Shown: in pieces, positions 1 to 7,810 of the stretch | How positions within the stretch are numbered: the first letter of the stretch is position 1 | Layout of the letters: each line of letters opens with the position of its first letter | Assembly (NCBI RefSeq): GCF_003952005.1 | Contig: NZ_QXGJ01000004.1 | Coordinates: 1 to 64,000, forward strand | Length of the DNA stretch: 64,000 nucleotides | Source: Bifidobacterium callimiconis | Lineage (GTDB): Bacteria > Actinomycetota > Actinomycetes > Actinomycetales > Bifidobacteriaceae | Direction of reading: 5' to 3' | Notes under the pieces: model-generated | What the model saw: the letters and a program-made list of their open reading frames with translations, nothing else | Told to the model about the DNA's origin: nothing | Database searches by the model: none | Position numbers and translations under genes: made by a program

Positions 1-52
1 GGGGTACGAAATCAACCGCAAGGTTGGATTTCATGAGTAGTTCACTACTTGT

Positions 53-126
53 GGCTCCGTAGCTCAGTTGGTTAGAGCGCCGCCCTGTCACGGCGGAGGT
101 CGCCGGTTCAAGTCCGGTCGGAGTCG
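53..126 (+). tRNA. tRNA-Asp (anticodon GTC)
   Basis: Complete cloverleaf: acceptor GGCTCCG pairs with CGGAGTC, the anticodon loop CTGTCAC carries GTC, and the T-arm has the usual TTCAAGT loop. CCA is not encoded. It is followed directly by a hairpin terminator and then tRNA-Phe. The bases before it (about 9-50) can form two small hairpins and may be the end of an upstream tRNA unit. Confidence 0.97.
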
Positions 127-134
127 CGAATGGC

Positions 135-159
135 AAAGCCCGGTTTCGGCCGGGTTTTT
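135..159 (+). terminator. Intrinsic terminator after tRNA-Asp
   Basis: The hairpin GCCCGG-TTTC-GGCCGGG is followed by a run of five T. It separates tRNA-Asp from tRNA-Phe, so the two may be transcribed independently. Confidence 0.7.
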
Positions 160-169
160 CACTATTCAT

Positions 170-245
170 GGCTCTGTAGCTCAGTTGGTAGAGCGAACGA
201 CTGAAAATCGTTAGGTCAGCGGATCGATGCCGCTCGGAGCCACCA
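170..245 (+). tRNA. tRNA-Phe (anticodon GAA)
   Basis: Acceptor GGCTCTG pairs with CGGAGCC with one G-T pair. The anticodon loop CTGAAAA carries GAA, and CCA is encoded at the 3' end. The T-loop reads ATCGATG instead of the normal TTCRANN pattern, so position 54 is A rather than the nearly universal T. The rest of the cloverleaf is normal, so the gene is probably functional. Confidence 0.95.
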
Positions 246-250
246 GATAT

Positions 251-281
251 CCCCGTCCGGGTTTCCGGCGGGGATTTTTTG
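251..281 (+). terminator. Intrinsic terminator after tRNA-Phe
   Basis: The stem CCCCG-CCGG / CCGG-CGGGG is followed by six T, six bases after the tRNA CCA end. Confidence 0.75.
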
Positions 282-323
282 TATGCGGGTGGCGTGTGGG
301 TGCCGTCTGAGGTTTAGCTCTGG

Positions 324-456
324 TAGCCCTCCCTCAGTCCGGCGGTGCCGGACAGCTCCCTCCCTGGGAGTGAGCACGAAGGATGGTTAGCGGTCAACTC
401 CCCTCAGTCGGCTGCGCCGACAGCTCCCCTCATTCATGAGGGGAGCTGTCGGCACC
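324..456. repeat. Two adjacent copies of the CTCCC hairpin repeat
   Basis: Copy one (about 324-380) has the inner stem GTCCGG-CGGTG-CCGGAC inside CTCCCTC arms. Copy two (about 394-456) has the inner stem GTCGGC-TGCG-GCCGAC, then a second full hairpin made by CTCCCCTCATTCATGAGGGG. They lie between the tRNA terminator and the end of the phosphatase gene. The same family recurs at least eight times in this window. No coding potential is seen. Confidence 0.8.
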
Positions 457-466
457 GGGAGGCTTC

Positions 467-997
467 TCAGAGCTGGGTTTCGACCCAGTCGACGATGTAG
501 GGGGCCACTTCCTCGATCTGGTCGATGGCCACGTCGAATTCGCGCGGGCCACCGTACCACGGGTCAACCAGATCGATCTGATCCTCATGCCCGGGTTTGG
601 GCGTCGGCAGGTTCGGATCGAAGCTGCGGTACATGTGCACCTCGCCACGCTTGCCGGCGGGCAGCTGACGCAGCAGGGAACGCATGTGCGACGCCGTCAT
701 GGGAAGGAACAGATCGGATTCCTCGATCTCATCGCGGGTGATGCGATGCGCGAAATGATGCGGGTCCACGGCATATCCACGCTCACGAAGCACCTTCTGG
801 GCGCGCGGATCGATCGGATTGCCATGCTCCTCGCTGCTCACGCCACTGGACATCACGCGCACGCGGTCACCCAGTCCACGTTCCTCCACGAAATGCCGCA
901 GAATGATCTCGGCCATGGGAGAACGGCAGATGTTGCCGGTGCACACGGTCATCACCGTGTAACGGTCATCGGGACGGTTGGATCGGGTCTCGGTCAT
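467..997 (-). CDS. Low-molecular-weight protein tyrosine phosphatase
   Basis: 176-residue cytoplasmic phosphatase. The phosphate-binding loop CTGNICRS (CX5R, Cys19 to Arg25) and the catalytic-acid motif DPWYGG near residue 145 are both present, and the length is normal for the family. The start is the ATG at 997 with GGAAG just upstream. That ATG overlaps the folA stop (ATGA), so the two are translationally coupled. It is the last gene of a thyA-folA-phosphatase cluster. Family members dephosphorylate protein tyrosines or arginines; the substrate here is unknown, and no tyrosine kinase lies nearby. Confidence 0.92.
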   Translation of the reverse strand: MTETRSNRPDDRYTVMTVCTGNICRSPMAEIILRHFVEERGLGDRVRVMSSGVSSEEHGNPIDPRAQKVLRERGYAVDPHHFAHRITRDEIEESDLFLPMTASHMRSLLRQLPAGKRGEVHMYRSFDPNLPTPKPGHEDQIDLVDPWYGGPREFDVAIDQIEEVAPYIVDWVETQL

Positions 998-1662
998 GAC
1001 TTCCTTTCGTATTCCACAAAGCGGTATCCGGCGATGCCGGTGTCCTTGGCGGGCTTCATCCATCCGGTCTCGCCGGCCACCTGCCACAGTCCGGCCTCCA
1101 CCAGTTCATGCAGCGGCGGGGCGAACGTGTCGGCGGGGAATTCGGCGTCGATCTCGGTAATGAACGCCTTGTCGGCGAACGGCAGAGCCTCGCGGAAGAT
1201 CTGTGCACCGCCGATCACCCACAACTCGTTACGTTCGATGCCGTCGTCGGGAATGGCCTCCTGACGGGCCAGATCCAAGGCGTCGTCGATGGAGCTGACC
1301 ACGGTGGCGCCACGCGCGCGGTAATGATCGTCGTGCGAAATGACGATGTTGTCGCGATTCGGCAACGGACGGTACCGCTCCCCCAGCGACTCCCACGTAC
1401 GGCGACCCATGATCACCGGATGCGAGATCGTCAGATCCTTGAAATGCTTCATATCCTCGGCGAGATGCCATGGCATGGTCCCCTCGAATCCGATCGCGCC
1501 GTCGCGACCGTCCGTGCTGCGGGACTGTGCCCAGATCAGATTGACGCGGATCGGGCGCAGACCGTCATCATGCAGGTCCTCGTTCTCCCAATCCTCATCG
1601 TAAAGCCCGGCAGAACCGGGCCTGGGTTCGTGATAGCCGCTACGACTACTGTCATGGTCCAT
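994..1662 (-). CDS. folA: Dihydrofolate reductase
   Basis: Reduces dihydrofolate to tetrahydrofolate with NADPH, regenerating the cofactor oxidised by the thymidylate synthase encoded just upstream. The 222-residue product carries the substrate-site segment around MPWHLAEDMKHF, the NADPH-binding GRRTWESL and later WVIGGAQIF. It has an unusually long acidic N-terminal extension of about 38 residues before VNLIWAQ. The start at 1662 is supported by AAGGAG eight bases upstream, so the extension is probably real. The gene is 106 bp after thyA and overlaps the phosphatase gene by 4 bp. Confidence 0.95.
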   Translation of the reverse strand: MDHDSSRSGYHEPRPGSAGLYDEDWENEDLHDDGLRPIRVNLIWAQSRSTDGRDGAIGFEGTMPWHLAEDMKHFKDLTISHPVIMGRRTWESLGERYRPLPNRDNIVISHDDHYRARGATVVSSIDDALDLARQEAIPDDGIERNELWVIGGAQIFREALPFADKAFITEIDAEFPADTFAPPLHELVEAGLWQVAGETGWMKPAKDTGIAGYRFVEYERKS

Positions 1663-1768
1663 CGAAAAACTCCTTCATACGCAAGTGGTTTTCATCCTAA
1701 CGATGCGGCCAGACGGGGCGTATCACGACACACGAAAGACGGCATACGCCCCGTCGATCGGCCATATG

Positions 1769-2641
1769 TCAGACCGCCACGGGGGCCTTGATCGCTGGAT
1801 GGTGGCGATAGTCCACGATCTCGAAGTCCTCGAACTCGTAGTCGAAGATCGACGCGGCCTTGCGGATGCGAATCTGCGGGTAGGGGTACGGTTCACGCCC
1901 CAACTGGGTGAGCACCTGCTCGATGTGGTTGTCGTACACGTGGCAGTCGCCGCCGGTCCATACGAACTCGCCCGGCTCGAGACCGGCCTGCTGGGCCATC
2001 ATGAGCGTGAGCAGCGAATACGAGGCGATATTGAACGGCACGCCGAGGAACATGTCGCAGCTGCGCTGGTACAGCTGGCAGGACAGGCGGCCGTCGGCCA
2101 CGTAGAACTGGAAGAGAGCGTGGCAGGGCGGCAGTGCCATGTTCTCCACTTCGGCCGGATTCCACGCGGAGACGATCATACGACGGGAATCGGGGTGGTG
2201 CTTGATGAGATCCATGACATTGGCGATCTGATCGATCGTATGGTTCGGGTCGTCCGGTGTGGGCGCGGGCCAGCTGCGCCACTGCACGCCGTAGACCGGA
2301 CCGAGATTGCCGTCGGCGTCGGCCCATTCGTCCCAGATGTGCACGTTATGTTCCTGCAGCCAGCGTACGTTGCTGGATCCCTTGAGGAACCACAGCAGTT
2401 CGTAGGCCACACCCTTGAAGTACACGGTCTTGGTGGTGAGCAGCGGGAAGGAGTCCTTGAGATCGAATCGCATCTGCCGGCCGAACAAGGAGATCGTACC
2501 GGTTCCCGTACGGTCGGATTTGAGCGTGCCCTCGATGAGGATGGTACGTACCAGATCCTCGTACGGCATGGGGATGTCCGTTTCGGGCCGGGCGGGGATG
2601 CGTGCGCGGATGTCGTCGAGCTGTTCTTGAGTCAAAGCCAT
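1769..2641 (-). CDS. thyA: Thymidylate synthase
   Basis: Converts dUMP and methylene-tetrahydrofolate to dTMP and dihydrofolate. The product is 290 residues of ThyA type. The dUMP/folate-site segment [19 protein letters not shown], the catalytic Cys173 in [12 protein letters not shown] and the [10 protein letters not shown] motif are all present. A longer reading frame runs upstream to 2707. The ATG at 2641 is preferred because homology begins at MALTQEQL and a TACACT box lies seven bases before it, suggesting a leaderless transcript with no ribosome site. It leads the thyA-folA-phosphatase cluster. Confidence 0.96.
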   Translation of the reverse strand: MALTQEQLDDIRARIPARPETDIPMPYEDLVRTILIEGTLKSDRTGTGTISLFGRQMRFDLKDSFPLLTTKTVYFKGVAYELLWFLKGSSNVRWLQEHNVHIWDEWADADGNLGPVYGVQWRSWPAPTPDDPNHTIDQIANVMDLIKHHPDSRRMIVSAWNPAEVENMALPPCHALFQFYVADGRLSCQLYQRSCDMFLGVPFNIASYSLLTLMMAQQAGLEPGEFVWTGGDCHVYDNHIEQVLTQLGREPYPYPQIRIRKAASIFDYEFEDFEIVDYRHHPAIKAPVAV

Positions 2642-2648
2642 GAGACCC

Positions 2649-2654
2649 AGTGTA
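2649..2654 (-). promoter_or_regulatory. Putative -10 box of leaderless thyA
   Basis: TACACT on the minus strand ends seven bases before the thyA ATG, and there is no Shine-Dalgarno. The same arrangement recurs at many genes in this window. Confidence 0.55.
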
Positions 2655-2820
2655 GCGACAGGGAAACATCTGGCGGAAACGTGGGATCCGCCACAATATG
2701 CATCCACTGGGAGAGTATATGGGAGCGCGGAACGTCGCCGTGGATTAGATTGGAGAGTGGAATGCCGGCAAGCCTGCCGGGCATGCCGGAATACAACGAA
2801 TTCTTCGACAAGGAGGAATT

Positions 2821-3234
2821 ATGGGCAAGCGCATTTGGGTGGAGCGGAACAAGGACGGTTCCTGGGACGCCTTTTCGGATGACGGTGCACACATCAAGTT
2901 CGGCAAGGACAAGGGCCAGTTCACTCCCGGCGACCTGATGAAGGTGGCGCTGGCCGGCTGTGCCGCGCTGAGCAGCCAGTTCGCCGTGGAGAGCGCCTGT
3001 GGTGAAGGCAAGGGCGCCAAGGTGGTTGTGGACGGTACGTACGACCAGTACCACGACGCCTACATCAACTTCACCGAGCAGATCACCGTGGACGCGGTGG
3101 ACGCCGGCCTGAGCCCCGAGGATGTGGAGAAGCTCAAGGAGCGCATCCGCCGCCACGTGGACAAGGCCTGCACCGTGAAGCACACCTATGAGCAGGACAC
3201 CCCCTGCCGCATGGACATCACGGTTCGCGCGTAG
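2821..3234 (+). CDS. OsmC-family peroxidase-like protein
   Basis: 137-residue cytoplasmic protein of the OsmC/Ohr superfamily, whose members reduce organic hydroperoxides with paired cysteines. The first Cys lies in LAGCAALSS near residue 47 and the second in KACTVKHT near residue 117, spaced as in the family. The start is clear: AAGGAGGAATT immediately precedes the ATG. The gene stands alone, convergent with the universal stress protein and sharing a bidirectional terminator. The physiological oxidant is not evident, and the OsmC rather than Ohr subfamily is a loose assignment. Confidence 0.85.
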   Translation: MGKRIWVERNKDGSWDAFSDDGAHIKFGKDKGQFTPGDLMKVALAGCAALSSQFAVESACGEGKGAKVVVDGTYDQYHDAYINFTEQITVDAVDAGLSPEDVEKLKERIRRHVDKACTVKHTYEQDTPCRMDITVRA

Positions 3235-3260
3235 GCCATAGTTCCGTCATAGGTTCTCAT

Positions 3261-3296
3261 GAAAAAGGCTCCCTCATCAGAGGGAGCCTTTTTTCG
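3261..3296. terminator. Bidirectional terminator
   Basis: A-run, GGCTCCCTC-ATCA-GAGGGAGCC stem, then T-run. It lies between the convergent OsmC and universal-stress genes and can serve both. Confidence 0.85.
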
Positions 3297-3312
3297 TAGG
3301 TTTCGTAAGGAC

Positions 3313-4386
3313 TCAGGCCTTGTGCTCGGGGTCGATGGTGGCCTCGATGGCGTGTGCGGCCTCGGCGTCGGCGGTGGGCACGGAAACCTCCTGCACGCCA
3401 CTGATGTCGTCGAGGGCCTTGGGCTTGACATCGGCCGGAGATGCGGGCACGGTGTCGAGACGGGACTCGGCGGCCTCCACGTACTTGCGCGGCACCACGT
3501 AGACGGGGCTCACGGAGTGCTGCAGCAGACCCTGGCTGGTGGAGCCGAGGATCAGGCCGGTGAATCCGCCACGACCGCGGGAACCCACGACCACCACGTC
3601 GCTGTTGTGGCTGGCCTCGGTCAGTGCGGTAACGGCCGAACCGGGCACCACGGACTTGGCGATGACCAGATCCGGGAAACGCTCCTGAATCGGGGCGATG
3701 CGCACGTCGAGATCCTCAAGGTACGATTCCATGATGCTGTTCGCCTCGGCGCCACCGGAGCCACCGGACGCGAACATGCCCATGCCGCCGAAGCTCGGCA
3801 CGGCGCTCATCACCGTAAGCTTGGCGCCCCACTGGTGGGCGAATTCCGCGGCGATGTCGAGCGCCTTGAGACCCCACTTGGATTCGTCGGAGCCCACGAC
3901 CACCGATGTGATGGTGTTGTTGAGGTGCATGAGGTTGCCGTCGTCGTCGGTGTAGGGCACGACCACGATCGGGCAGTAGGCATAGGCCGGCAAACTGGAG
4001 CTGGTGGTGCCCAGCAGGCGTTCGGCCAGACCTCCCTTGCCGCGGTTGCCGATGACGATGAGGTTGTAGTTGCGGGAGAGCTCTACGAACACGGAGCTCG
4101 GATCGCCGGTGACGATCAGCGTGGCGGCCTCCACGCCCTGCTCGTCGGCGATGGCCTTGGCCTTGGACAGGATTTCCTGGGCATCGGTGTGCGCCACATT
4201 GTCGTCGCCCATGGCGGTGTAGGTGGCGTCGAAGGAGACCGCGGCATAGCTCGGCAGTGAGTACGCGCAGACGATCTGCAGTGTCAGGCCGGCGTGCTTG
4301 GCGTAGTTCGCCGCCCACCACGTGGCCTTGTAGCTGGCATCCGAACCGTCCACACCTACAAGGATGGCCTTTTCGTTGACAGTCAT
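3313..4386 (-). CDS. Universal stress protein, two UspA domains
   Basis: 357 residues with two tandem UspA domains (about 1-150 and 165-310). Each carries the ATP-binding glycine signature: GNRGKGG followed by GTTSSS in the first, GSRGRGG followed by GSTSQG in the second. Both are therefore likely to bind nucleotide, and tandem Usp proteins usually act as internal dimers. An acidic, Ala-rich tail of about 45 residues follows. The start has a good GGGGAGG ribosome site. The exact role is unknown; family members respond to starvation, acid or redox stress. Confidence 0.93.
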   Translation of the reverse strand: MTVNEKAILVGVDGSDASYKATWWAANYAKHAGLTLQIVCAYSLPSYAAVSFDATYTAMGDDNVAHTDAQEILSKAKAIADEQGVEAATLIVTGDPSSVFVELSRNYNLIVIGNRGKGGLAERLLGTTSSSLPAYAYCPIVVVPYTDDDGNLMHLNNTITSVVVGSDESKWGLKALDIAAEFAHQWGAKLTVMSAVPSFGGMGMFASGGSGGAEANSIMESYLEDLDVRIAPIQERFPDLVIAKSVVPGSAVTALTEASHNSDVVVVGSRGRGGFTGLILGSTSQGLLQHSVSPVYVVPRKYVEAAESRLDTVPASPADVKPKALDDISGVQEVSVPTADAEAAHAIEATIDPEHKA

Positions 4387-4530
4387 GATGTACCTCCCCT
4401 TGTGTTCTGGGAAAGACCATGCGTCTGTGCATGGTTCCTACTTGTAAGGATAGCGTCTGAAACCACGAAACGCGGGAGGCGCCGACAGTGAACATGCTCG
4501 GCAGGGCCTGGTTCGCTTCGCTGCAAACGA

Positions 4531-4598
4531 TCGTATTTTGGCGGTTTTTCAACCGAATACGACGATGCCCGCACCGGAAAATCCGATGCGGGCATTGC
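4531..4598. other. Two consecutive hairpins downstream of the NlpC/P60 gene
   Basis: Hairpin one pairs TCGTATT with AATACGA around an inner CGGTT/AACCG stem. Hairpin two pairs ATGCCCGCA with TGCGGGCAT. Neither has a clean T-run, so they may be a weak terminator of the minus-strand hydrolase gene or a 3' stability element. The remainder of 4387-4661 shows no gene. Confidence 0.45.
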
Positions 4599-4661
4599 CT
4601 GGTAACGCGTGTCTCCGATGTCATCGGGCGACTTGCACGATGACGTTCCGCGCGATGACGA

Positions 4662-5426
4662 CTACAGAATGCGGTAGTACTCGAAGGTGGCGTAGGACGC
4701 GGAGCTGACGATGGTGCCGGTGCTCGGCGTGGAGGCGTGGACCATCTGACCGCCGCCGATGTAGATGCCCACATGACCGGACTTCCACATCAGATCGCCG
4801 GGTTCGGGGTTGGTGACCTTGACGCCATGGGCCACGGCGTAGGCACGTTGGTCAGCGTCGGTGCGACCGATCTCCAGACCGAACTGACGGTAGACGTACG
4901 AGGTGAAGCCGGAGCAGTCCCAGCCGGACGGCGTGGTACCACCGTAGACATAGGGAACGCCCTGGAACTGCAGCGCGTAGGATACGACCGCGGCGCCCGA
5001 CGTGCTGGTGGGTGCGGCGACAGCCGTGGCATTGGATGACGATGACGACGATGCGGATTCGCTGGTGGAAGACGATGCGGAGGTCGATTCGCGCTCGGTC
5101 GAGCGGCTGGCGGCCTGTTCACGCTCCTGCTGGGCCTGGGCCTCTGCCTCAGCTTGGGCCTTGGCGTCCTTTTCAGCCTGGGATTCGGTCTGGGGGACTT
5201 CGAGGCTTTCCACGCCGCCCCAACTGGAGTCGTGATCGACGGACGTGGCCGCGGATTCCTTGAGCAGCGATGCATATCGGGACTGCTGGCCCTTGAACGA
5301 ACGGGATGATGTCACGACCTTGCCGCTATCGGCACTGGCCGTAGGGGCGAGAAACGCAGACATGGAGACCACCGCGCAAGCGGATATGAGAGTGGAGACG
5401 AACTTGACACCAATACGAGTTTTCAT
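4662..5426 (-). CDS. Secreted NlpC/P60 peptidoglycan endopeptidase
   Basis: 254 residues. An N-terminal signal peptide ends near ASA, followed by a conserved segment VVTSSRSFKGQQSR, an Ala/Gln/Glu-rich helical region, a Ser-rich linker and a C-terminal NlpC/P60 domain. The catalytic Cys171 (WDCSGF), His218 (GHVGIYIG) and a third polar residue His (MVHAST) are present, so it should cleave stem peptides of peptidoglycan, as in cell separation. Two ATGs (5429, 5426) are possible. A TATAGT box lies just before them with no ribosome site. It is paralogous to the next gene. Confidence 0.9.
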   Translation of the reverse strand: MKTRIGVKFVSTLISACAVVSMSAFLAPTASADSGKVVTSSRSFKGQQSRYASLLKESAATSVDHDSSWGGVESLEVPQTESQAEKDAKAQAEAEAQAQQEREQAASRSTERESTSASSSTSESASSSSSSNATAVAAPTSTSGAAVVSYALQFQGVPYVYGGTTPSGWDCSGFTSYVYRQFGLEIGRTDADQRAYAVAHGVKVTNPEPGDLMWKSGHVGIYIGGGQMVHASTPSTGTIVSSASYATFEYYRIL

Positions 5427-5438
5427 CATCAGAACATG

Positions 5439-5444
5439 ACTATA
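5439..5444 (-). promoter_or_regulatory. Putative -10 box of the NlpC/P60 gene (leaderless)
   Basis: TATAGT sits nine bases before the first of two ATGs, leaving almost no 5' leader. Confidence 0.45.
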
Positions 5445-5481
5445 CCAAGCCCTGGTGAACGACCGAAAGCCCCCGTAACGA

Positions 5482-5509
5482 AAAAGCGCCCCGAAACGGG
5501 GCGCTTGTA
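5482..5509 (-). terminator. Intrinsic terminator after the second NlpC/P60 gene
   Basis: On the minus strand AAGCGCCCC-GTTT-CGGGGCGCTT is followed by TTTTTC. It separates the two hydrolase paralogs into distinct transcripts. Confidence 0.85.
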
Positions 5510-5549
5510 CACGCAAATCAGAGGCCGGATGACACGCCGGCCGCATTGG

Positions 5550-6356
5550 TCAGAGCACTCGACGGATCGAGTAGCCGCCGGTGAAGGCGACGCTGACCGG
5601 AGTGACGGCCGTGCCGACGCGGCTGTTCAGGGAGTTGACCACCTTGCCGTCGCCGATGTAAATGCCGGCGTGCACGCTGTTGGCGATGATGTCGCCGGGC
5701 TGGGCCTGGTCAAGGCTGGCCACCGCGGTACCGACCGTGGCCTGGGCACCGGAGGTACGGGGCAGGCTGACGCCGACCTGAGAGTAGACGTACTGCACGA
5801 AGCAGGAGCAATCCCACTGACGAGCGGCCACGTTGCAACCGCCGTAAGTGGCGTTGCCGACGAACTGCATGGCAAAGCTGATCACGGCGGAGGCACTGGT
5901 GCCGTTCACCGGGGTGACTGCGGCCGAGCTGGACGAGCTCGACGAAGACGAAGAAGAGGAGGACGTGGACGTCGACGTTCCGGCAGTGGTGCCGGTCTGC
6001 GACGTGCGCTCCGTGGATCGGCTGGCGGACTGCGCCTGTGCCTGAGCAGCGGCTTCAGCCTGAGCCTGCGCCTGGGCGGCTGCTGCTGCGGCAGCGGCCT
6101 CGGCATCCTTCTCCGCCTGGGACTTGGTCTGGGGAACATCGAGCGATTCGATGCCGCCGTAGCTGGAATCAGAATCCACGCTGGTGGCGGTGGACTCCTT
6201 CAGCAGTGCGGACGAACGGGACTGCTGTCCCTTGAAGGAACGGGACGACGTGACAACGCCGGCGTCGGCGGCGCTGGCCGCAGGCGCAACGAATGCAGAC
6301 ATGGAAGCGACCGCAAGAGCCGCGGCAAGAATGGAAATGGATTTACGTGCTTTCAT
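5550..6356 (-). CDS. Secreted NlpC/P60-like hydrolase, paralog with altered active site
   Basis: 268 residues with the same plan as its downstream neighbour: signal peptide, the shared VVTSSRSFKGQQSR segment, an Ala/Gln-rich coil, a run of about 15 Ser, then an NlpC/P60-type domain. The candidate nucleophile is Cys183 in WDCSCF, where the usual Gly is replaced by a second Cys. His229 (VHAGIYIG) is kept. The third position reads VVNSLN, so Asn replaces the common His. The N-terminal half is nearly identical to the paralog while the catalytic half has diverged strongly, so its substrate probably differs. ATG at 6359 is an alternative start. Confidence 0.85.
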   Translation of the reverse strand: MKARKSISILAAALAVASMSAFVAPAASAADAGVVTSSRSFKGQQSRSSALLKESTATSVDSDSSYGGIESLDVPQTKSQAEKDAEAAAAAAAAQAQAQAEAAAQAQAQSASRSTERTSQTGTTAGTSTSTSSSSSSSSSSSSSAAVTPVNGTSASAVISFAMQFVGNATYGGCNVAARQWDCSCFVQYVYSQVGVSLPRTSGAQATVGTAVASLDQAQPGDIIANSVHAGIYIGDGKVVNSLNSRVGTAVTPVSVAFTGGYSIRRVL

Positions 6357-6502
6357 CATTACCTCACTACCCTAACACTATGCGCCGAAAACGCTCAGAA
6401 CGTTAACAGCGAGGAACAATATCGAACATTGCCGCCGATATCCGACGACAACGCCCGACCGTCGCTTATCGGCGACGTACAAGAGCGATGGTCCAGTACG
6501 GA

Positions 6503-7471
6503 TCAGTAGTGGATGTACTGGAAGTCATGCACGTTGGAGAACGTGCGGGACATGGTCTGGCCGTTCAGCGAAGCACCGCACTCGGAGGTGACGACCGAAC
6601 CGTCGGGATTGATCGACTCGACGATGGCCACATGACCATAGACGGCGCTGGAGCCTTCCTGGCCACGCTGGAACACCATGATGTCGCCCACGCGCGGGGT
6701 GTTGTCCACCCAGTAGCCGAGGGCGCGGGCGGAATCAGCCCATTCCGCGCCGTTGCCGAAGTAGGAGCCAACGGGCAGGCCAAGCTGCTGACGGCGCACG
6801 TAGGCCCACCACGTGCACTGCGAGAACGAGTAGGCGTTGCCGGTGTCGCCGGTGGCGTGGTTCGGATTGAAGTCGACGGGCAGATCGGCCGCATCGCGGT
6901 CCATGAGCTTGGCGACTTCGGGGTTGTCGGCCAGGGACTTCGACATCTGCGAGGTGTCGAGCGCATCGGATTCGGACGACAGGCTCCATGCGGCGGAGTC
7001 GTCGGCGCTCACACGGGCCTCGGAACGGGAGACCGTGGCGGAGGACACGTCGGCGTTGGTGTCACGCAACGTCGTCGTGGAGGACGAGGATTCGGTGGAC
7101 TGCGTCGTCGCGACGGAGGCATCGGTGGTGTCGGTCACCAGCGAGGAGACCGCGTCGGACGCCGACGGAAGTCCTGCGGAGGACGCCGTGGACGCGTAGG
7201 CGAAGCTGCTGGCGGTGGCCGCGAGCAGGGCAAACGCCGAAGCGCTCAGGAACTGCTTCTTATGCGCCTTCTGGCGAGCCGCCTGACGAATGGCCCTACG
7301 AGTGGTGGGTGCACCCTCGTTGAGCATCTTGGCGACTTCAGGGACCACGGCAAGGGGTGAATTCGCATACACCACGGCCGAGGTATGCGCCGCTCGCCCC
7401 GGACGGGCAGGCCTATACACGCTTGCCGAACCGGTGCTCTGGGCATTGGCCTTATGAGCCGCATGTCTCAT
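6503..7471 (-). CDS. CHAP-domain peptidoglycan amidase/endopeptidase, membrane-anchored
   Basis: 322 residues. A basic cytoplasmic N-terminus of about 72 residues leads into one hydrophobic segment (about 73-95), a Ser/Thr-rich linker and a C-terminal CHAP domain. The catalytic Cys219 lies in QCTWWAY and His280 in YGHVAIVE. CHAP enzymes cut peptidoglycan amide bonds. The long tail before the membrane segment is unusual for a plain signal peptide and suggests anchoring or a late-cleaved signal. AAGGAG supports the start. It is the first of three adjacent wall-hydrolase genes on this strand. Confidence 0.88.
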   Translation of the reverse strand: MRHAAHKANAQSTGSASVYRPARPGRAAHTSAVVYANSPLAVVPEVAKMLNEGAPTTRRAIRQAARQKAHKKQFLSASAFALLAATASSFAYASTASSAGLPSASDAVSSLVTDTTDASVATTQSTESSSSTTTLRDTNADVSSATVSRSEARVSADDSAAWSLSSESDALDTSQMSKSLADNPEVAKLMDRDAADLPVDFNPNHATGDTGNAYSFSQCTWWAYVRRQQLGLPVGSYFGNGAEWADSARALGYWVDNTPRVGDIMVFQRGQEGSSAVYGHVAIVESINPDGSVVTSECGASLNGQTMSRTFSNVHDFQYIHY

Positions 7472-7498
7472 TGCAAATCACTCCTTGGATAACTTTTG

Positions 7499-7510
7499 TC
7501 CAACGTTGGA
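7499..7510. promoter_or_regulatory. 12-bp perfect palindrome upstream of the CHAP gene
   Basis: TCCAACGTTGGA lies 28 bases before the CHAP start, in its likely promoter or leader. It may be an operator; no regulator is evident nearby. Confidence 0.35.
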
Positions 7511-7797
7511 TACTAACCGGTCTGAGTGACGGATACAAATCGAACTTACCGATCGGAAGGGTCAAACGTTTGATGCGCTTGACATTGGCGTACCTTTCTG
7601 CTATGTCATCAGCACTCGTCCATGACATCATCAGCACAATCGTTGGGAGATCAAAGGTTTTATCGTGCAATATCGCGCCATATCGTCAGGGAAAAGTCCA
7701 TCATTCCCCCGGATGATTTCCGCAAATCCCACGGAAACGCGCAGCATGAATCAAAATGTCCACTTTCTCACATTATGAGAAAATATGGTGGTCTGGG

Positions 7798-7803
7798 TAC
7801 GCT
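7798..7803 (+). promoter_or_regulatory. Possible -10 box of leaderless serC
   Basis: TACGCT ends seven bases before the serC ATG, matching the spacing seen at other SD-less genes here. The match is weaker than for the others. An inverted repeat TTTCTCA/TGAGAAA lies just upstream at 7764-7782. Confidence 0.35.
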
Positions 7804-7810
7804 GGGCCCC

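Noticed and set aside
4531..4562. Another 24-bp-step array
   Set aside because: TCGTATT/AATACGA are 24-25 bp apart, but there is only one pair and it encloses an ordinary hairpin, so it was left as a simple stem-loop.
7622..7810. N-terminal extension of serC
   Set aside because: No homology before MIDAVKIP, and AT-rich non-coding character; the later start matches the leaderless spacing.
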